A DNA stretch of 64,000 nucleotides from Candidatus Poribacteria bacterium (GTDB lineage: Bacteria > Poribacteria > WGA-4E > WGA-3G), in the NCBI GenBank assembly GCA_009839745.1, contig VXPE01000074.1, positions 1 to 64,000 on the forward strand, read 5' to 3'. The notes under the pieces were generated by a model that worked only from the letters and a program-made list of their open reading frames with translations, was not told the DNA's origin and did not search any database. Positions 7,653-15,709 of the stretch are shown piece by piece; positions within the stretch are counted from its first letter, which is position 1; each line of letters starts with the position of its first letter. The position numbers and the translations under genes are program-made.

Positions 7653-8486
7653 CTACAGATTGAACAGATGGTTTATTAGCTGCGTGCCTTCGCGAAAATC
7701 GGAGATGATGATGTCGGCTCCGGCGCGAATAAGACGTTCCCGTTTATCGGCGTTCATATTGTATATATTGCCCTCTACAGACGCAACCCCAACAGCGAGT
7801 GCTCCGACTTCTTTGGCGTTTTCGATTTCTACGTAGCCGTCCCCAACGATTAATAATTCGCTTCCGCTGAGGTTGAAATCCGTGATGATTTTCTGGATGA
7901 CCATGGCTTTGGAAAACTTCTGGTATTCCCGCAATGCCCCGAAAATCCCACCGTCAAAGTATTCCGCAACACCGAGAAGTGATGCCTCATTTTTGACGAA
8001 TTCGACATCTGTTCCACTGGCGAGATAGCAGCTGATCCCCATCTCACGCAGGCTTTGGAGGAATTCGAGCGACATCGGCACGCGAAGCGGATCGGCTGAC
8101 AGTGTTCCCGCGGCGAGTCCCGCAATCCGTTCCTCAACGACAGGCAACAATCGACGGTTATATTCGTCTTTATAGGCGAGTGGATCCTTTGGTGTCCCAC
8201 CACGTTTCTCGATTTCTTCGCTTAACTGGATCATTTGATAAATGGTCTGTTTACCGGTCAGTCTATCCACAAATTCAACGACGGTTGCTTCGAGCTGTTC
8301 TTGCGTCTCGGTGGTATGCGTTTCGGTCTGGAGATATTCAATCATCATTGGAACCATCACATTCTGCCAACCGTCTCGAATGAGGGAGATTGTTCCGTCA
8401 AAATCGAAGACGACGTGACAAATGTTTCCGACCTGGATTTCACGATGGATCTCAATGGCGGTGTTATCCAAAAAAGTGTTTTGCAT
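7653..8486 (-). CDS. HAD-superfamily phosphatase
   Basis: Haloacid dehalogenase fold hydrolase of 277 residues. Motif I is FDFDGTIS near residue 29 (nucleophile and acid Asp), motif II is YLASGTD, Lys of motif III is in KFSKAMVIQK, and motif IV is VGDGYVEIENAKEVGA. A large helical cap follows motif I (about residues 45-150), as in phosphoglycolate phosphatase-like C1 HADs, so the substrate is probably a small phosphorylated metabolite. No ribosome-binding site is clear upstream of ATG 8486. It is transcribed away from the DUF58 gene at 8616, with a shared AT-rich divergent promoter region of 130 bp. Confidence 0.88.
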   Translation of the reverse strand: MQNTFLDNTAIEIHREIQVGNICHVVFDFDGTISLIRDGWQNVMVPMMIEYLQTETHTTETQEQLEATVVEFVDRLTGKQTIYQMIQLSEEIEKRGGTPKDPLAYKDEYNRRLLPVVEERIAGLAAGTLSADPLRVPMSLEFLQSLREMGISCYLASGTDVEFVKNEASLLGVAEYFDGGIFGALREYQKFSKAMVIQKIITDFNLSGSELLIVGDGYVEIENAKEVGALAVGVASVEGNIYNMNADKRERLIRAGADIIISDFREGTQLINHLFNL

Positions 8487-8615
8487 GGGTATAGGTTTTA
8501 CAGTTATCGGTTGTCAAAAAATATTGATTCTGCTTTTTTCCAATAGTATAATAGCGTTCAGAGCATTAAGCAAGGATTTTCCTTCTTTTAATTTTCCTCA
8601 GACAAAATAGGATAA

Positions 8616-9494
8616 ATGGACGAAAAAGACATACTCAAAAAAATCCAACGCATTGAAATATTTACCAATCGGCTTGTTAACACTGTCTTTGCTGGAGAGT
8701 ATGAAAGCGTCTTCAAAGGACAAGGGATTACCTTCGATGAGGTTCGCGAGTATCAGGTAGGCGATGAAATCCGCACAATCGATTGGAACGTCACGGCACG
8801 CATGGGCCAGGCTTACATCAAAAAGTACGTGGAAGAGCGTGAACTTGTCATGATGTTGGTTGTGGATATGAGTGCCTCGACCAGTTTCGGGAGTATCACA
8901 GAAACGAAGGCAGAAATTGCTGCCGAGATTGCAGCACTCCTCGCCTTTTCTGCGATAAAAAACAACGACAAAGTTGGACTTATCTGTTTTACGGACACCG
9001 TTGAGCATTTCGTCGCGCCCCGTAAGGGAAAAAGGCACGTCCTACGCGTCGTTCGGGATATTCTCCATTTTCAACCGAAGCAGTCCGGGACGAACATTGA
9101 AACGGCGTTAGCGTTCGCCGATCGGGTACTCAAGCCGCACAGCGTTGTGTTTCTCATCTCAGACTTCAAGGATTCGGGGTATGAAAAGCAGTTACGCCTG
9201 AGCAGTAAACAGCATTCGCTTATCGCTATTACCTTACAGGACAGGCGCGAGGTAGAATTGCCAAATGTTGGACTCATAGAACTGGAAGACGCGGAGAGCG
9301 GAGAGCGAGTCATTGTTGATACACGCTCCGAGACAGCCCGGGACCGCTATACGGAACTGAATCGGCGTGCCGATGCGGAACGCCGACACGTTTTTCGGGT
9401 AAATCAAGTGGATTCGATTCACATCAGAACGGACGAATCGTATGTGAAACCGCTTATCCAATTTTTCCGCCAACGTGCCGCCCGACGTCTTTAA
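8616..9494 (+). CDS. DUF58 domain protein
   Basis: Typical DUF58 protein of 292 residues. The N-terminal signature GITFDEVREYQVGDEIRTIDWNVTARMG is present, followed by a von Willebrand A-like domain with the metal-site motif DMSAS near residue 89, and LISDFKD later. DUF58 proteins usually sit beside a MoxR AAA+ ATPase and are thought to act in chaperone-like or metal-insertion systems. Here no MoxR gene lies next to it: the HAD gene is divergent upstream and an ABC ATPase follows 83 bp downstream. ATG 8616 has AGGA 6 nt upstream. It is cytoplasmic, as there is no membrane segment. Confidence 0.92.
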   Translation: MDEKDILKKIQRIEIFTNRLVNTVFAGEYESVFKGQGITFDEVREYQVGDEIRTIDWNVTARMGQAYIKKYVEERELVMMLVVDMSASTSFGSITETKAEIAAEIAALLAFSAIKNNDKVGLICFTDTVEHFVAPRKGKRHVLRVVRDILHFQPKQSGTNIETALAFADRVLKPHSVVFLISDFKDSGYEKQLRLSSKQHSLIAITLQDRREVELPNVGLIELEDAESGERVIVDTRSETARDRYTELNRRADAERRHVFRVNQVDSIHIRTDESYVKPLIQFFRQRAARRL

Positions 9495-9577
9495 CTGTGA
9501 TTTACTGATTATCCCTGCTACCGATTGCTTAGAATTCTATCCAAAAGATAGTAGTGACGGCGAGAATTTGTAGGCTT

Positions 9578-10348
9578 ATGAGCAGATTAGAGGTAAAGAA
9601 TTTAACACAAACCTTTGATCAGAAAAACACCTCATTGCGGGTTCTGGACGGCCTGAATCTCTCTGTTGATGATGGGGAGTTTGTCGCCCTGCTGGGTCCT
9701 TCTGGTTGTGGCAAAAGCACGCTTTTTAATATCATCTCTGGACTTCTCGTTCCAGATACTGGCGGAATTTACCTCAACGGCGAGCGTATCTATGGTAATA
9801 CCGGAGATTTCGCCTACATGCAGCAGAAAGACCTCCTTTTACCGTGGCGGACAGTCATTAGGAACGTCCTCGTCGGACCAGAAATTCATAATGAACCGCT
9901 TGACACCGCGAAGATAGAGGCACAACAGCGTTTAGCACAACTCGGATTGAGCGGATTCGAAAATAGTTACCCGATGCAGCTTTCAGGGGGGATGCGGCAA
10001 CGCGTTGCACTCGTCCGGACGCTTATGTTTCGAAAGAGAATCCTGCTTTTGGATGAACCTTTCGGAGCACTGGATGCGATGACCCGAACCGTCATGCAGT
10101 CTATTTTACTCGACATCTGGGCAGAAGACAAACAGACTGTGTTACTCATCACTCACGATGTTGAAGAGGCACTTCTACTCGCCGATAAAATCTATGTGTT
10201 GACGGCCAGACCCGCAACACAAAAAGCAGAGATACTTGTTCCCTTGCGGCGTCCGCGGAACATTACAGATGTTTCCCTCATTCGTTTGAAAAAGGAACTT
10301 CTGGCGGTATTACAGGTCGAAATGTCAACGGTTTTCGATGCAGGTTAA
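9578..10348 (+). CDS. ABC transporter ATP-binding protein (nitrate/sulfonate/taurine type)
   Basis: Complete ABC ATPase of 256 residues: Walker A GPSGCGKST, Q-loop in MQQKDLLLPWRTV, signature LSGGMRQRVALVR, Walker B ILLLDEPFGALD and H-loop LITHDVEEA. The Q-loop context and the tail (LTARPATQKAEILVPLRRPR) are those of the SsuB/TauB/NrtD family that powers import of sulfonates, nitrate or thiamine precursors. No permease or binding-protein gene is adjacent, so it must pair with subunits encoded elsewhere or be an orphan. The ATG at 9578 gives the normal N-terminus MSRLEVKN; a GTG at 9554 is also in frame. Its stop shares the TTAA at 10345-10348 with the convergent gene. Confidence 0.9.
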   Translation: MSRLEVKNLTQTFDQKNTSLRVLDGLNLSVDDGEFVALLGPSGCGKSTLFNIISGLLVPDTGGIYLNGERIYGNTGDFAYMQQKDLLLPWRTVIRNVLVGPEIHNEPLDTAKIEAQQRLAQLGLSGFENSYPMQLSGGMRQRVALVRTLMFRKRILLLDEPFGALDAMTRTVMQSILLDIWAEDKQTVLLITHDVEEALLLADKIYVLTARPATQKAEILVPLRRPRNITDVSLIRLKKELLAVLQVEMSTVFDAG

Positions 10349-11256
10349 CGCTCTTCAGCGTCTGAATCCTTTGTCAACGTCCGCCAAAATGAACGCGAAG
10401 GACGGTTCATGTTGTCAAACATCTCGTAATTCTCTTTTTTACAGAACTCGTAGAGTGCTTCTGTCAATGGAATGTCAAACCCAGAGGCTTCTGCTGCGGC
10501 GAGGAAATAGGGCAATTCCGGGTATTTGATGACGAGGGTTCCACCTTCCCCATCGATAATGCGCTTGGCGATTCTATCGAACTGTCCACGCCACCCTTCA
10601 CCCATACCGACGGCTTCGCGAATCGCGGTCGGATCCACGCCTGCACATACACCGAACGCGATTGCCTCCATGAAGGCTGCATCGCCGAGTCCCATCGCCA
10701 ATTGATTCACGCCTTTAACGATCTGCCCGGTGCCGCTCGGACCACAGTATACCACATATTTCGGTTCCCCGAGTACTTCTAAAATCGATCGGCATTTTTC
10801 GACAACCGCTGCATCACCACCGACAAAGATACGGAGTGTTCCGGTTTCGGATCCGTGTGGTCCTCCGCTTACCGGAGCATCTATCAAGGTCGCATTCTTT
10901 TCGGCGAATGCTCTGGCAATGCCCCGCGTTTTTTCCACTTCTGTCGTGCCTAAATCAATAAAGACGTGCCCCTCGCGCGCATTAGGGATGAGGTGTTGTT
11001 CTGCGACACTGCAAAAAATATCGGAAGATCGCAAACTGGTCATAATGACATCGCTATTTTTCAGAACGTCCTCGGTATCTTGACCTGCAGTCGCGCCTGT
11101 CGCAGCGAGTGCCGCGCATTTTGCGGCATCAATATCATATCCGATGAGGGGGTACCCGGCATTGTGAAGATTCTTCGCCATCCGCCCACCCATGTTTCCG
11201 AGTCCAATAAAACCGATTCTGCGGATTTTTAATTCTTCCTTGCGGTTAAATTTCAT
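10345..11256 (-). CDS. NAD(P)-dependent 3-hydroxyisobutyrate dehydrogenase-family oxidoreductase
   Basis: 303-residue beta-hydroxyacid dehydrogenase. The N-terminal Rossmann motif GFIGLGNMGGRMAKNL binds NAD(P), DAPVSGGPHGSETGTL is the substrate-binding signature, and GTGQIVKGVNQLAMG carries the catalytic Lys. Members oxidise 3-hydroxyisobutyrate, tartronate semialdehyde or related acids, or reduce succinic semialdehyde. The ATG at 11256 is chosen because AGGAG lies 10 nt upstream; the frame is open to 11337 without a signal there. The gene ends convergent with the ABC ATPase, their stop codons overlapping in TTAA. The specific acid cannot be assigned. Confidence 0.9.
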   Translation of the reverse strand: MKFNRKEELKIRRIGFIGLGNMGGRMAKNLHNAGYPLIGYDIDAAKCAALAATGATAGQDTEDVLKNSDVIMTSLRSSDIFCSVAEQHLIPNAREGHVFIDLGTTEVEKTRGIARAFAEKNATLIDAPVSGGPHGSETGTLRIFVGGDAAVVEKCRSILEVLGEPKYVVYCGPSGTGQIVKGVNQLAMGLGDAAFMEAIAFGVCAGVDPTAIREAVGMGEGWRGQFDRIAKRIIDGEGGTLVIKYPELPYFLAAAEASGFDIPLTEALYEFCKKENYEMFDNMNRPSRSFWRTLTKDSDAEER

Positions 11257-11421
11257 GCGTTTAAACTCCTGTGTGCGTTCCTCAAATCCGCACTCCATTA
11301 CATTACGTGCTATGTGTTTTGACGTTATGCCGCACATATCCTTACTTCAGTCTCGACTTAACCCGAAACTTGCTCGCAATAAAATTGAGAGCAGCCCAAG
11401 GGACCCATAGTAAAAAAACGA

Positions 11422-12936
11422 TTAGCCTACTGTTGGGGTCATCGTCCATGCGTCTAAACTGTTTAAAATTGCCTCGCCGCCGTGCGCGAAAATTGAGATG
11501 CCGAGGCTGTCAGCCCGGGTGGGATAGATACGCTGGGTTAGGCATAACCGACTGTTCGCGAAAACTTCCAGCACCGATCGATCTAAAAAGATATGGAGTT
11601 TCAGGGATTCTGCTTCAAGCAGTTTAAACGGTGCTTCCTGTGAATGTGTATAGCGTTCTCCGCCGTCTTCATCTTGTGGTGTCAGGCGCGGATATTTTAC
11701 GTCGTCATCCAAAGTTGATTTCGTGAGATCAATTTGAAGGAATCCGTTGGCGGACGAATATACAATCGCGGTTTCCTCCTCACCATCAGGCGAACAGCGA
11801 ACCTTTATACCGAATTCTGTAGCATCCCTCGGCTCAATTTCCACCTGTATTTCAAGACAATCACCCTTTACATCTTCAATCCCAATCTCCGTATCCGCAT
11901 CGAGTCGGGTTGTTTCTTCCTGGTGATGCTGAGTTCGGAGTTTTTCGAGTTCTGGAGCAGGTTCGATACAAAGACCTCCGTCTGCATTCAACGATAGGAT
12001 CCGCGGCAACGTCATCACAGAAGCCCAGCCGTATTTCTCCCATGGACGAACTTCGCGAATCCAACCGAAAAAGATACGGCGTCCCTTATCGTCAAGGAGC
12101 GTTTCGGGACCAGAAAGCTGTCCACCTTGCCAGTTCATACGTCCGTGTGTTTCAGGATAGAACTGTGCATCTTCGTAACGCCCGAGGTAGTAATGTGCCA
12201 TACCGTAAGGACGATGCCCGTGCATCAGGAGCATATATTTATCGCCGATCGGAAAGAAATCGGGACAGGCGCAATCTTCAACCTCATCTGTCCAACGTCG
12301 CGAAGACGTGTAGAAGGGTCCGAGGTATTCCCACTGCATGCAGTCGTTCGAACGGAAAAGACTCGTCGCGTCGCCTTCGTATCCCGGTCGGCTGTTTTTG
12401 TTGCCGATGAGTGCATAATAGAAGCCATTTTCATACCATGCACACGGATCAAACACGTGGTATTCTTGCGGTTCGTCCGGTATTGGAATGACAGGGTTTG
12501 CGGGTGAAGGGTTCCAGTGAATCAAATCGTCGTCTTCACTGGTTGCGATGCAGGTCCCTTGATTGGGGACGTGATAGATGAAGGTCGGAATCGGCGCGTT
12601 CTCAATAGCGTCTCCGCTATATATGCCGCGCGGCATTGATCCATCAACCGCAGGTTTTATCGCCGGTGGATGGTGTATCCAATGCACCAGATCGCAGCTT
12701 GAGGAGTGGTCGAGGACTGGCAGCCATTCATCTGAATTTGGATTTGGCATGCGCCCAAGATAAAAGACGTGGTATCGCCCATTCCAGAAAATAGTGCAGT
12801 TTGCGTCGTTGAAAAATCCATCGGGTGGGAGCAGATGATAGCGTGGACGGTGGGGGTCTGCTGAGAGATATTCTCGCAATTCGCGCGCATTCCCGACGCG
12901 TTTATGAAGGTCGTCAGTTGTAAGTGCTGGTTCCAT
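11422..12936 (-). CDS. GH32 family beta-fructosidase-like glycoside hydrolase
   Basis: 504-residue GH32 enzyme with the N-terminal five-blade propeller and C-terminal beta-sandwich. The nucleophile is D44 in FFNDANC (family consensus NDPNG), the transition-state stabiliser is D163 in the RDP-like motif FDPCAW, and the acid/base is E220 in EDCACPDFF (consensus EC-P). The C-terminal sandwich ends with HIFLDRSVLEVFANS, typical of GH32. It lacks a signal peptide, so it would split sucrose, levan or inulin fragments in the cytoplasm. The altered NDAN motif with Cys for Gly is unusual and might change specificity. ATG 12936 has GAGGAG 13 nt upstream. Confidence 0.92.
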   Translation of the reverse strand: MEPALTTDDLHKRVGNARELREYLSADPHRPRYHLLPPDGFFNDANCTIFWNGRYHVFYLGRMPNPNSDEWLPVLDHSSSCDLVHWIHHPPAIKPAVDGSMPRGIYSGDAIENAPIPTFIYHVPNQGTCIATSEDDDLIHWNPSPANPVIPIPDEPQEYHVFDPCAWYENGFYYALIGNKNSRPGYEGDATSLFRSNDCMQWEYLGPFYTSSRRWTDEVEDCACPDFFPIGDKYMLLMHGHRPYGMAHYYLGRYEDAQFYPETHGRMNWQGGQLSGPETLLDDKGRRIFFGWIREVRPWEKYGWASVMTLPRILSLNADGGLCIEPAPELEKLRTQHHQEETTRLDADTEIGIEDVKGDCLEIQVEIEPRDATEFGIKVRCSPDGEEETAIVYSSANGFLQIDLTKSTLDDDVKYPRLTPQDEDGGERYTHSQEAPFKLLEAESLKLHIFLDRSVLEVFANSRLCLTQRIYPTRADSLGISIFAHGGEAILNSLDAWTMTPTVG

Positions 12937-13205
12937 TTGCTGTGAGTTCTCCTCGAAAACTTGCTGTTCAGAAGATCGTTATTTCAAGTGTAGAAGGCGG
13001 TATCAGAGTATAGCATGTTAGGAGAGAAGTGGCAACAGAAATCGGGACACATCAAACCTATTTCAGTGTGTCTATAGAGACGTTTTTCCTTGAGGTTTTT
13101 TATTTTGTCTGTTATACTGCCTTGATTGGTTCTAACATCACTTGGGTCAGTGGATTTCGTCTCGTCTCAATAATTCTGATGGATCGTAACAGAGGAGTTT
13201 AGAGC

Positions 13206-13961
13206 ATGACATACCTAATTGGATATGCCTTAATTCTGACGATACTCATTTTTGGAACGTTTGATGCGACAGCGGAAATTGTGTTACAAGAAGATTTTGA
13301 AGGCGAACTGGATTTAACTTCTAAATGGCAAACGGGTCATCCCAAATTTGTTTACCCAAAAGACGGTATCCTCTATTTAAACCAGAAGAAATCTGGTGGG
13401 GACTACGTGAGCCTCCGGTCTTTTGCAGTTTTCAGCGATGTCATCATCTATTACGAATGGTTCATCATTGAATGGAGTGGACAGGGTGATGGTGGCGGCG
13501 CACTCCGGCAGACACCGGATGGTTCTTATTGGATGCGCTGGTGGGGACGCAACAGTGTCAAAGTAACAACGAATAAAGATGGACCTGTCAATGCTTGGCA
13601 ACCTTTTCCAGCGAAGGGGGGTCCGGCGTCGTCTAATTACAATGCGACATCTGACCATTTCATACTCAAAGCAGCGTTAATGACGCAGGAAAAGCGGGTG
13701 ACCATTCATATATGGGATGTCACTGAGAAAAAGAAGATACAGGTCGCTGCGTGGGAAATCAAGGACGACACTTACAAGTCAGGCAATATCAGTTTTGATT
13801 GCTGGAAATTTGGTATTTATGGTGTTGATAATGTGATCGTTGCTACGCCTGAACACGAAGAAGAGATCTTCGCGGAAAATTTTGATCCACACGGTCTTGC
13901 CGTTCAACCGGAGGGAAAACTCACAACGACGTGGGGAGACCTGAAATTGAAGGGTTGGTAA
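13206..13961 (+). CDS. Secreted protein with lectin-like beta-sandwich, function unknown
   Basis: 251 residues with a signal peptide (hydrophobic 3-20, cleavage near TAE 24). The body starts LQEDFEGELDLTSKWQTG and continues with beta-strand-rich sequence like the LamG/concanavalin-type sandwich of DUF1080 and similar secreted sugar-binding proteins. The C-terminus EGKLTTTWGDLK matches the end of the secreted protein at 2975-3763 and is probably a shared tag. GAGG lies about 12 nt before ATG 13206. The Gfo/Idh gene begins 17 nt after its stop on the same strand, so the two likely form an operon. Ligand or enzymatic role is unknown. Confidence 0.82.
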   Translation: MTYLIGYALILTILIFGTFDATAEIVLQEDFEGELDLTSKWQTGHPKFVYPKDGILYLNQKKSGGDYVSLRSFAVFSDVIIYYEWFIIEWSGQGDGGGALRQTPDGSYWMRWWGRNSVKVTTNKDGPVNAWQPFPAKGGPASSNYNATSDHFILKAALMTQEKRVTIHIWDVTEKKKIQVAAWEIKDDTYKSGNISFDCWKFGIYGVDNVIVATPEHEEEIFAENFDPHGLAVQPEGKLTTTWGDLKLKGW

Positions 13962-13978
13962 ACAGAAAGGATTTAGTC

Positions 13979-14959
13979 ATGCAAAAATGTGCACTTATTA
14001 GCGGTAGAGGTATGGGTTTGATGCACGGCGGAAACTTCCACAACCATCCGGACGCGGAAGTGGTCGCGGTGTGCGATATGGACCCGGAACTCCTTGCGAA
14101 GGCAGCGGAACAATTCGGGGTTCCCGGATATTCAACGATTGAGGATCTCTTAGCAAATTGCGATGCGGAACTCGTTCTGCTCATTGTCAATGAGACGCGA
14201 CGTATCCCACCGTTGCGGCAACTGCTCGAAGCAGGACGAAATATATTCACAGAGAAACCGCTCTGTGGATTGGAAGGACAAGCTCGGTTGCGTGAAGAGG
14301 ATCTCCGAATCGCGGCACCTGCTATTGCAACATGGCGCGACTCTCATCTTAAGTTCGGGATCGATTTCAACTACCGATTTATGCACCATTTCCGTAAACT
14401 ACACGATGATGTCGCCGAAAATCGATTGGGTGAGATTCGGATGGTACACGCCCGTGCACATTTCAACTGTTGGTCCCATGTCATTGATCAGATTCTCTGG
14501 ACGGTCGGCAGACCGGAATGGGTAAGTGTTGTCGGAGATCCGAATGAAGCCGGGGGTTGGAGCCGTTTAATCCACATCGGTTGGGAAAATGGTGTCATCG
14601 GTTCCCTGAGCGGCACAAATCTGTGGGGTTACGACGATCACCCGCTGCGAGTTAAGGTTCTTGGCGATGAATTCTATGCGGAGGCAAAAGGCCTGGAGGG
14701 GTCGTACTGCCTGCGAAAAGCGAACAATTCGGAAATAGAGGAAGTCTGGGAAGCCGAAGATGACAGTCCAGAGATGCCGGAATCTTTCAAACGGATGGCT
14801 GATGGTGTGGTCAAGGCAATGCATGCCGATACACCCTTCCCTGCAGATGGCGAAGCGGCATGGAACGAGCTCCTGTTTGAGGCGGCAGTCCACAGGTCGG
14901 CCTTTCAGAACAATGCGCGCGTATATCTGAAAGATGTCGAAGAAGAAGCGAGTGCCTGA
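13979..14959 (+). CDS. Gfo/Idh/MocA family oxidoreductase
   Basis: 326 residues. The N-terminal Rossmann domain begins CALISGRGMGLMHGGNFHNHP, followed by VVAVCDMDPELLAKAAEQFG and the family motif IFTEKPLCG near residue 99. The C-terminal half is the usual alpha/beta substrate domain (FGIDFNYRFMHHFRKLHDD, GEIRMVHARAHFNCWSHVIDQILWTVG). Such enzymes oxidise or epimerise sugars and inositols with NAD(P). The glycine motif is G-R-G-M-G, a slight variant. ATG 13979 is preferred because AGAAAGG lies about 9 nt upstream and the protein start matches the family. It follows the secreted lectin-like gene. Confidence 0.92.
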   Translation: MQKCALISGRGMGLMHGGNFHNHPDAEVVAVCDMDPELLAKAAEQFGVPGYSTIEDLLANCDAELVLLIVNETRRIPPLRQLLEAGRNIFTEKPLCGLEGQARLREEDLRIAAPAIATWRDSHLKFGIDFNYRFMHHFRKLHDDVAENRLGEIRMVHARAHFNCWSHVIDQILWTVGRPEWVSVVGDPNEAGGWSRLIHIGWENGVIGSLSGTNLWGYDDHPLRVKVLGDEFYAEAKGLEGSYCLRKANNSEIEEVWEAEDDSPEMPESFKRMADGVVKAMHADTPFPADGEAAWNELLFEAAVHRSAFQNNARVYLKDVEEEASA

Positions 14960-14965
14960 ACAGGG

Positions 14966-15259
14966 CTACAGGATATGCGTTCCAGAACACGGATTGTTCG
15001 CATAGTCTTGCTTGAGTATCCAGTCAGCACCAAGACGGACAGCATAGGCGTAGTCTATCTCACTTCCAGTATGAATAGAGATTGTTGGTTCTTCTGGGAA
15101 CTGACCTTTGTATCTGCGGTTCGCTGCGGCTTTCTGTCGGTTGATGATGATCTGTGTCTTTTTTACTTTTATATCCGTTTTATACCAATTTTGTATTGAC
15201 AATAAACCCTGAAGACAGGTAAACTTAAAAGCATAAGGAGAGAAAAAGGTAACAGTCAC
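14966..15259 (-). CDS. Doubtful small ORF, possible gene fragment
   Basis: A 97-codon frame whose last 60 codons (QKAAANRRYKGQFPEEP, then SEIDYAYAVRLGADWILKQDYANN) read like real protein, while the first 37 residues look like random AT-rich translation. I recognise no family. It could be the 3' end of a decayed gene facing the Gfo/Idh gene. No ribosome-binding site precedes the ATG. Treat as unproven. Confidence 0.3.
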   Translation of the reverse strand: MTVTFFSPYAFKFTCLQGLLSIQNWYKTDIKVKKTQIIINRQKAAANRRYKGQFPEEPTISIHTGSEIDYAYAVRLGADWILKQDYANNPCSGTHIL

Positions 15260-15420
15260 GCAAAGTCAGAGATGTTAAATCTTTCTAAGCCTCCTTTAGC
15301 AGGGGATGCTACGAGACCGTCAAAACTCGATTTTCTCTTGCGTACTTTCTATATGGGGTGGGCTACAAAACCGCCCTATCCTCAATAAGCTATAAGCTCA
15401 ATAGACTATAAATACTAAAC

Positions 15421-15633
15421 TTTGGACAATTTTTAGAGGATACACCTGTCGCCCCGCTGGGGCTGAGACCTTGGGGGATACAGGGGTTCTACACACCTGT
15501 CGCCCCGCTGGGGCTGCCCCTCTCGGATTTTAGCGTTTATTTTTCTCCGAGTTGCGTTTCTACAAGGAACTCTCACAAAAATCAGAGATAGCGATGCACA
15601 GGAAACTAACAGCCTATGCTACAATTGTCCAAA
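15421..15633. repeat. Element bounded by inverted repeats TTTGGACAATT
   Basis: TTTGGACAATT at 15421-15431 and its perfect complement AATTGTCCAAA at 15623-15633 bound 213 bp. AT-rich, partly complementary flanks (ACTATAAATACTA on the left, TAGTATAAATAGT on the right) extend the pairing. It encodes no protein and holds two copies of a GC-rich hairpin repeat. It resembles a miniature inverted-repeat transposable element, but no target duplication was established. Confidence 0.5.
15442..15516 (+). repeat. Two direct copies of a 24-bp GC-rich hairpin repeat
   Basis: Identical 24-bp units at 15442-15465 and 15493-15516, 51 bp apart, each starting ACACCTGTC and holding the palindrome GCCCCGCTGGGGC (5-bp stem, 3-nt loop). 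Only two units with a 27-bp spacer exist, so this is not a CRISPR array. They could act as structured RNA, protein-binding sites or a terminator inside the surrounding inverted-repeat element. Confidence 0.75.
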
Positions 15634-15709
15634 CTATAGTATAAATAGTATATCAAAATACTGCTGATTTAGCAAGTAATTATTAACCATACATCACCTT
15701 TTCTGCAGC

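Larger units (their letters stand above)
14960..15709. other. Long low-coding region with palindromic element
   Basis: About 750 bases separate the Gfo/Idh gene from the lipoprotein gene. Apart from the doubtful small frame on the minus strand, I see no gene. The right half holds an element with 11-bp inverted ends (15421-15633) and a 24-bp direct repeat, listed separately. The rest is AT-rich. Confidence 0.5.

Noticed and set aside
9554-9577. GTG 9554 as start of the ABC ATPase
   Set aside because: ATG 9578 gives the normal family N-terminus and the extra eight residues have no family support.
15442-15516. Two identical 24-bp repeats with a 27-bp spacer, CRISPR-like
   Set aside because: Only two units, a palindromic core typical of a hairpin, and no cas genes in the window.
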